From Nocardioides sp. (lineage in GTDB: Bacteria; Actinomycetota; Actinomycetes; Propionibacteriales; Nocardioidaceae): a stretch of DNA of 8,891 nt. The position numbers and the translations under genes are program-made. The notes beneath the pieces were generated by a model. The model searched no databases. It was not told the origin of the DNA and saw only the letters and a list, made by a program, of their open reading frames with translations. Positions 5,790-8,891 of this stretch are shown here, one piece after another (the first letter of the stretch is position 1; each line of letters starts with the position of its first letter). The stretch is taken from NCBI GenBank assembly GCA_023252065.1, contig JAHEXO010000053.1, forward strand, positions 1 through 8,891. The letters are read 5' to 3'.

Positions 5790-6560
5790 GTGTCACCGGC
5801 CCCGCTCGCTCCGCGCTACTGGCCGGTCCATCTGCTGATGCTGGCGGCGGTGACTGCCACCGTGCTCCTCGGGCGCTGGCAGTACGACGTGTGGCACCAG
5901 CACCGCGCGGACAACGCCGCGGCGGTGACCCGGCAGCGCGCCGTACCGCTCGACGAGGTGCTCGGGCCGGACGCGCCGTACCTCGCGTCGGCGGTGGCCA
6001 AGCCGGTCGTGGTGACCGGCGTCTGGGACCCGTCCGGCACCGTCTACGTCTCCGGGCGTGAGCAGGGGGGACGGACCGGCGTGTGGGTCGTGACCCCGGT
6101 GGTGACAGCCTCGGGCTCGGAGATCCCGGTCGTCCGCGGCTGGGCACCGAGCCCCGCGGGCGCACCCGCCGCACCGGCCGGCCGGGCCGCCCTGGTCGGC
6201 CTGCTCCAGCCGCCGGACGACTCCGGCGTCGCCGACCCCAACACCTCCGACAACGTCCTGCCGGACCTGTCGGTCACCGACCTCCTGCAGCGCACCCACC
6301 GCGACCTCTACGGCGGCTACGTGGTCGCCACGGACCGCGCCGTCCCGGGCGGCGTTCGCCCTGCCACCGGCATGGACGGGCTGGCCGCTGCCACCCCCGA
6401 GCGACTCCCCGGAGCGGACTCGGCGACCTCCCTGCGCAACATCCTCTACGCCTTCCAGTGGTGGGTCTTCGGCGCCTTCGCGATCTTCATGTGGTGGCGG
6501 TGGCTGCAGGAGGACGTGCTCGGACGCCCTCGCCGCGGGGCCGTTGCGGCCGGCAGGTAG
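5790..6560 (+). CDS. SURF1 family cytochrome oxidase assembly protein
   Basis: The SURF1/Shy1 family assists assembly of haem-copper cytochrome c oxidase, probably by handling haem a for subunit I, at the cytoplasmic membrane. From GTG 5790 the gene encodes 256 residues, normal for actinobacterial members. An upstream in-frame start at 5730 exists, but the extension is low-complexity and Arg-rich, and the leaderless -10 favours 5790. The typical topology is clear: an N-terminal helix with the family motif (residues 9-32, RYWPVHLLMLAA then LLGRWQYDVW), a large extracytoplasmic domain with VWVVTPVVTASGSEIPVVRG, and a C-terminal helix preceded by SLRNILYAFQWWVFGAF. The protein ends with a basic tail. 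Its stop codon TAG forms part of the next gene's candidate -10. The oxidase genes themselves are not in the window. Confidence 0.93.
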   Translation: MSPAPLAPRYWPVHLLMLAAVTATVLLGRWQYDVWHQHRADNAAAVTRQRAVPLDEVLGPDAPYLASAVAKPVVVTGVWDPSGTVYVSGREQGGRTGVWVVTPVVTASGSEIPVVRGWAPSPAGAPAAPAGRAALVGLLQPPDDSGVADPNTSDNVLPDLSVTDLLQRTHRDLYGGYVVATDRAVPGGVRPATGMDGLAAATPERLPGADSATSLRNILYAFQWWVFGAFAIFMWWRWLQEDVLGRPRRGAVAAGR

Positions 6561-6563
6561 GTT
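6558..6563 (+). promoter_or_regulatory. Candidate -10 element for leaderless DUF3817 transcript, built on the SURF1 stop codon
   Basis: TAGGTT fits TANNNT and is 7 bases upstream of GTG 6571; its first three bases are the SURF1 stop codon. Only 10 bases separate the two genes and there is no Shine-Dalgarno sequence, so the downstream gene may be read both from the SURF1 mRNA and from its own leaderless start. Confidence 0.45.
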
Positions 6564-6570
6564 CGACGCC

Positions 6571-6933
6571 GTGTCCGCGTCCCTGCCCGTCTCCAAGGGC
6601 CTCTTCGTCGCCTACCGAGTGCTCGCCATGGTGGTGGGTGTGCTGCTCGCGTTCTGCGCGCTGATCGTGTTCCCGGCCCGGCACTTCGCGACGCAGGGCT
6701 CGGCGCTGCAGTCGTTCGGGGAGACGTGGAGCATCCTCTGGGTCGCCCACGGCTGGGTGTTCATCGCCTACGTCGTGGTCTCGTTCCTGCTGTGGCGCCA
6801 GACGCGCTGGTCGGTGCCGTTCGCCCTGCTGGTGGTGATCTCGGGGCTGATCCCCCTGGTGATCTTCTGGGTCGAGCACGTCGTCACCCGCAGGATCCGC
6901 GAGGAGCACCCCGAGCTCGCACCCACCGGCTGA
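6571..6933 (+). CDS. DUF3817 integral membrane protein
   Basis: From GTG 6571 this encodes 120 residues, the usual length for the DUF3817 family of small actinobacterial membrane proteins, whose function is not established. Three helices are visible at about 9-32 (LFVAYRVLAMVVGVLLAFCA), 55-73 (WVAHGWVFIAYVVVSFLLW) and 83-107 (FALLVVISGLIPLVIFWVEH). The motifs YRVLA, HGW and GLIPLVIFWVEH are typical of the family. The C-terminus is charged (TRRIREEHPEL). An in-frame ATG at 6544 lies inside SURF1 and is rejected in favour of 6571, which has the leaderless -10. The gene follows SURF1 by 10 bases in the same direction, so the two are probably co-expressed. Confidence 0.9.
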   Translation: MSASLPVSKGLFVAYRVLAMVVGVLLAFCALIVFPARHFATQGSALQSFGETWSILWVAHGWVFIAYVVVSFLLWRQTRWSVPFALLVVISGLIPLVIFWVEHVVTRRIREEHPELAPTG

Positions 6934-7000
6934 CCCTCCGCTCGCGGTAGTCCGTGACGAAACGCAGGTCGACGTGGCTGACCGGCGCGGACCCGACGTC

Positions 7001-7036
7001 GGTTGAGGAGGGCGCTCTGGCGCCCGTCTCGAAACC
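7001..7036 (+). repeat. REP-like palindrome, left copy
   Basis: GGTTGAGGAG at the left pairs imperfectly with GTCTCGAAACC at the right, around a perfect GGGCGC (7010-7015), TCTG loop, GCGCCC (7020-7025) hairpin. It is the inverted counterpart of the unit at 7077-7110. Short palindromes with these ends are, as I recall, dispersed in Nocardioides genomes. Confidence 0.7.
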
Positions 7037-7076
7037 ACGATGGTGTGGGTGACCGGCGCGGGGGTGGGTCCGCGCG

Positions 7077-7110
7077 GGTTTCGAGACGGGCCTTGACGGC
7101 CCCCTCAACC
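7077..7110 (-). repeat. REP-like palindrome, right copy in inverted orientation
   Basis: GGTTTCGAGACGGG at the left and CCCCTCAACC at the right flank a GGGCC (7088-7092), TTGAC loop, GGCCC (7098-7102) hairpin. Its reverse complement matches the left copy in the terminal blocks, while the hairpin core differs and is 2 bases shorter. Conservation of the ends with divergence of the core is what REP-type families show. Confidence 0.7.
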
Positions 7111-7163
7111 AGCGGACCCGCCGCGACCGGCCCCCGGAACCTGCCGTTTGTCACGGACTACCC

Positions 7164-7169
7164 CAGAAT
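7164..7169 (+). promoter_or_regulatory. Candidate -10 element for leaderless patatin-gene transcript
   Basis: CAGAAT is one mismatch from TANNNT and lies 7 bases before ATG 7177, the same spacing as for SURF1 and DUF3817. No Shine-Dalgarno sequence precedes the start. The hexamer begins 2 bases after the right arm of the inverted-repeat element, so any -35 or operator for this gene would lie inside that element. Confidence 0.4.
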
Positions 7170-7176
7170 GGCGGAC

Positions 7177-7995
7177 ATGACGACGGCGTTCGTGCTCGGC
7201 GGTGGTGGCGTGCTGGGCGCTGCCGAGGTCGGCATGCTGCGGGCGCTGTTCGAGGTGGACGTCGTCCCCGACCTGGTGCTCGGCACCAGTGTCGGGGCGC
7301 TGAACGGCGCGATGGTCGCCCGCGACCCGACGCCGGCGGTGATCGGCCGGCTCACCGATCTCTGGCAGGACACCAACACCGCACGCGCCGTCTCCGACCG
7401 GCCCTTGCGCACGGTCCGCAGAGCCGTGTCCACCGGCACCCACCTGTACTCCTCGGCGTTCCTCCAGCAACGGCTGGTCGAGGAGTTCGGCGACGCCCGC
7501 TTCGAGGACCTCCCGGTCCGTTTCCAGGTGTGCGCGGCCAGCATCGAGCGCGCTGCTGAGCACTGGTTCACCAGCGGCCGGCTGGTCGACGCAATCATGG
7601 CCAGCGCCGCCGTACCCGGCCTCTTGCCGCCGGCCGAGGTGGACGGCGAGCACTACCTCGACGGCGGGATCGTCAACTCGATCCCGCTCGGCCGGGCGGT
7701 GGCCCTGGGCGCCGACCGGGTCTTCGTGCTCCAGGTCGGGCGCATCGACCGCCCGCTGTCGGTGCCGCGACGCCCGTGGGAGGTCGCGCGGGTCTCGTTC
7801 GAGATCGCGCGACGCCATCGGTTCGCCCGCGAGCTGGCGGAGGTGCCGGCCGGGATCGAGGTGCACGTGCTGCCCGCCCGCGGTACGTCGGCCGGCGACG
7901 ACTCGCTGCTGGCCCACCGGGACTTCTCCACGGTCACCGCGCGGATCGACGGGAGCTACGAGGCCTCCCGCGACTACCTGGCGGCCCTGCCGTGA
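7177..7995 (+). CDS. Patatin-like phospholipase
   Basis: Patatin-family enzymes hydrolyse acyl ester bonds of lipids with a Ser-Asp dyad. From ATG 7177 the protein has 272 residues, and all key motifs are present. These are the Gly-rich oxyanion loop GGGGVLG (residues 8-14), the nucleophile elbow GTSVG with Ser38, the family block ASAAVPGLLPP (142-152), and the DGG motif with catalytic Asp162, followed by IVNSIPLGRA. There is no signal peptide or transmembrane helix, so it is probably cytoplasmic or peripheral on the inner membrane face. Its length and compact motif order match bacterial RssA-like patatins; the true substrate is not evident. ATG 7168 would add three residues, but the candidate leaderless promoter favours 7177. 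The stop codon overlaps the start of the acyltransferase gene (GTGA, 7992-7995), implying coupled translation. Confidence 0.93.
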   Translation: MTTAFVLGGGGVLGAAEVGMLRALFEVDVVPDLVLGTSVGALNGAMVARDPTPAVIGRLTDLWQDTNTARAVSDRPLRTVRRAVSTGTHLYSSAFLQQRLVEEFGDARFEDLPVRFQVCAASIERAAEHWFTSGRLVDAIMASAAVPGLLPPAEVDGEHYLDGGIVNSIPLGRAVALGADRVFVLQVGRIDRPLSVPRRPWEVARVSFEIARRHRFARELAEVPAGIEVHVLPARGTSAGDDSLLAHRDFSTVTARIDGSYEASRDYLAALP

Positions 7996-8891
7996 TCTGG
8001 GCCCTACGGCGGTTCGTCCTGGCCCCGGCGATGATCGGCCTGACGGTGGCCGTCTGGGTGACCCTGCCCGTGTGGCTGCTGGTCGCCGCGGCCCTGGCGC
8101 CCGTGCTCCCCGGCCGGTGGCGGGCCCTGCGGCTGCTGTGGATGCTCGTGGTCTACCTGACCGCGGAGAGCGTGCTGCTCGTGGTGCTCCTCGGGCTGTG
8201 GCTCGCCGCGGGCTTCGGCCGGCGCATCCGCACGCCGTACTTCGAGGGCATCCACTACGACCTCGTGCAGGGGCTGCTGTGGGTGCTGTTCGCCGAGGCC
8301 CGGCGGGTGCTCGCCCTGAGCATCAAGACCGACGGGCCCACCCCCGACGCCTACCCGGGGACGCCGCTGATCGTCGCCTGCCGGCATGCCGGCCCCGGTG
8401 ACTCGTTCACGCTGATCCACGCGCTCATGGACTGGTATGACCGCGAGCCCCGCGTCGTCCTCAAGAACACGATGGCGTGGGACCCGATGATCGACGTGAT
8501 GCTCAACCGGATCCCGGCGCGCTTCATCACGCCGAGCGGCAAGGCCGGGGTCGACGTCGAGGCGCAGGTCGCCGACCTCGCCCACGACCTCGACGCCAAC
8601 GACGCGTTCGTCATCTTCCCCGAGGGCGGCAACTTCACCCCCGACCGCAAGCGTCGCGGCATCGAGCGGCTGCGCCGGCTCGGGCTCGAGCGGATGGCCG
8701 GCCGCGCGGAGCAGATGACCCACGTGCTCGCCCCCAAGCCGGGCGGGTTGCTTGCCGCGCTCGACGCGGCCCCGGAGGCCGACGTGGTGCTCGTGGCGCA
8801 CACCGGCCTCGACCACCTCGTCACCGTCCGCGACCTCTGGCGTGAGCTACCGATGGACAAGGTGCTCGTCATGCGGTGGTGGCAGGTCTCG
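7992..8891 (+). CDS. PlsC-type 1-acylglycerol-3-phosphate acyltransferase family protein, 3'-truncated by the window edge
   Basis: From GTG 7992 the frame stays open for 300 codons to the window end. The first ~75 residues hold two or three hydrophobic helices (about 8-38 and 47-73), anchoring the protein in the cytoplasmic membrane. The acyltransferase domain follows, with motif I RHAGPGDSF (131-139), giving the HX4D catalytic pair His132 and Asp137. LKNTMAWDPMIDVMLNRIPARFI (about 157-179) lies in the region of motif II, and motif III is FPEGGNFTP (209-217). These residues are diagnostic of glycerolipid acyltransferases, which move acyl groups from acyl-CoA or acyl-ACP to lysophosphatidate or related acceptors. 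The long N-terminal membrane region makes it larger than minimal PlsC. The start overlaps the patatin stop codon by 4 bases with no Shine-Dalgarno sequence. Exact acceptor specificity cannot be read from the sequence. Confidence 0.9.
   Translation, partial: MIWALRRFVLAPAMIGLTVAVWVTLPVWLLVAAALAPVLPGRWRALRLLWMLVVYLTAESVLLVVLLGLWLAAGFGRRIRTPYFEGIHYDLVQGLLWVLFAEARRVLALSIKTDGPTPDAYPGTPLIVACRHAGPGDSFTLIHALMDWYDREPRVVLKNTMAWDPMIDVMLNRIPARFITPSGKAGVDVEAQVADLAHDLDANDAFVIFPEGGNFTPDRKRRGIERLRRLGLERMAGRAEQMTHVLAPKPGGLLAALDAAPEADVVLVAHTGLDHLVTVRDLWRELPMDKVLVMRWWQVS

Larger units (their letters stand above)
6946..7162. repeat. 217-bp MITE-like element with terminal inverted repeats and two REP-like hairpins
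   Basis: The 243-base gap between DUF3817 and the patatin gene is almost filled by a nested inverted structure. The outer arms at 6946-6969 and 7139-7162 are imperfect inverted repeats: the first 13 bases (GGTAGTCCGTGAC and its complement) match exactly, then similar AAACG..CAGGT blocks with one-base offsets. Inside are two inverted hairpin units, 7001-7036 and 7077-7110. They share GGTTGAGG and a 14-base CCCGTCTCGAAACC block, with central stems GGGCGC/GCGCCC and GGGCC/GGCCC. A 17-base direct repeat with one mismatch (6974-6990, 7045-7061; core TGACCGGCGCGG) is also present. There is no coding potential and no clear target-site duplication. It may be a non-autonomous mobile element or a paired REP/BIME-like unit. 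The right end lies 14 bases before the patatin start codon. Confidence 0.75.

Noticed and set aside
5793..6596. Minus-strand frame of 267 codons opposite SURF1
   Set aside because: Composition is typical of the shadow of a GC-biased gene, while the plus strand has clear SURF1 motifs and a leaderless promoter.
7148..7169. TTGTCA as a -35 partner for the patatin -10
   Set aside because: Only 10 bases separate it from CAGAAT, too short for a sigma-A promoter, and it is part of the inverted-repeat arm.
6934..7176. Target-site duplication flanking the inverted-repeat element
   Set aside because: The flanks CTCGC and CCCAG do not match over any convincing length, so transposition is not shown.
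7105..7917. Minus-strand frame of 270 codons opposite the patatin gene
   Set aside because: The plus strand carries the complete set of patatin catalytic motifs, and the antisense product has no recognisable feature.
8004..8816. Minus-strand frame of 270 codons opposite the acyltransferase
   Set aside because: It is His/Gly/Glu-rich shadow sequence; the plus frame has HX4D and FPEG motifs and stays open through the window end.
1..8891. CRISPR array, transposase, integrase, phage or restriction genes
   Set aside because: No regularly spaced repeats and no protein with such motifs were found on either strand.

Overview
The window comes from a high-GC actinobacterium. The order gyrA, DUF3566 membrane protein, tRNA-Ile(GAU), DLW-39 peptide, tRNA-Ala(UGC) is the conserved actinobacterial arrangement just downstream of the gyrase genes near the chromosomal origin. 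The GyrA sequence, the SURF1, DUF3817 and patatin neighbours, and palindromes with GGTTGAGG / CTCGAAACC ends suggest the Nocardioidaceae, probably Nocardioides-like. The family placement is an inference from memory, not a search.

Layout. (1) 1-2252 (+): gyrA, missing its N-terminus. (2) 2267-3115 (+): a DUF3566 gene 14 bases after gyrA, interrupted by an in-frame amber codon in a Gln-rich stretch; the two-helix membrane domain stays open downstream. (3) 3143-3575 (+): a probable promoter, tRNA-Ile, a 41-residue DLW-39 family peptide and tRNA-Ala. (4) 3613-5713 (-): four closely spaced membrane-protein genes. The two promoter-distal ones (273 and 198 aa) are intact but unrecognised. The two promoter-proximal ones each need one extra base to read through. 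They are a 131-aa protein resembling a glycosyltransferase C-terminal tail and a 75-aa single-span protein, joined by a TGATG stop/start overlap. (5) 5790-6933 (+): SURF1 (cytochrome oxidase assembly) and DUF3817, both apparently leaderless. (6) 6946-7162: a ~217-bp non-coding element bounded by imperfect 24-base inverted repeats and holding two inverted REP-like hairpins. (7) 7177-8891 (+): a patatin-like phospholipase overlapping by 4 bases a PlsC-type acyltransferase that runs off the window.

How the genes fit together. gyrA and DUF3566 look co-transcribed, and the tRNA/DLW-39 block has its own promoter. The minus-strand block looks like one operon read away from SURF1. The patatin and PlsC-type enzymes form a coupled hydrolase/acyltransferase pair suited to acyl exchange on membrane lipids. 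I saw no defence system, CRISPR array, phage or transposase gene. The most notable signals are the three gene-breaking lesions, the inverted-repeat element, a repeated hexamer-N7-start pattern suggesting leaderless transcripts, and the lipid enzyme pair.
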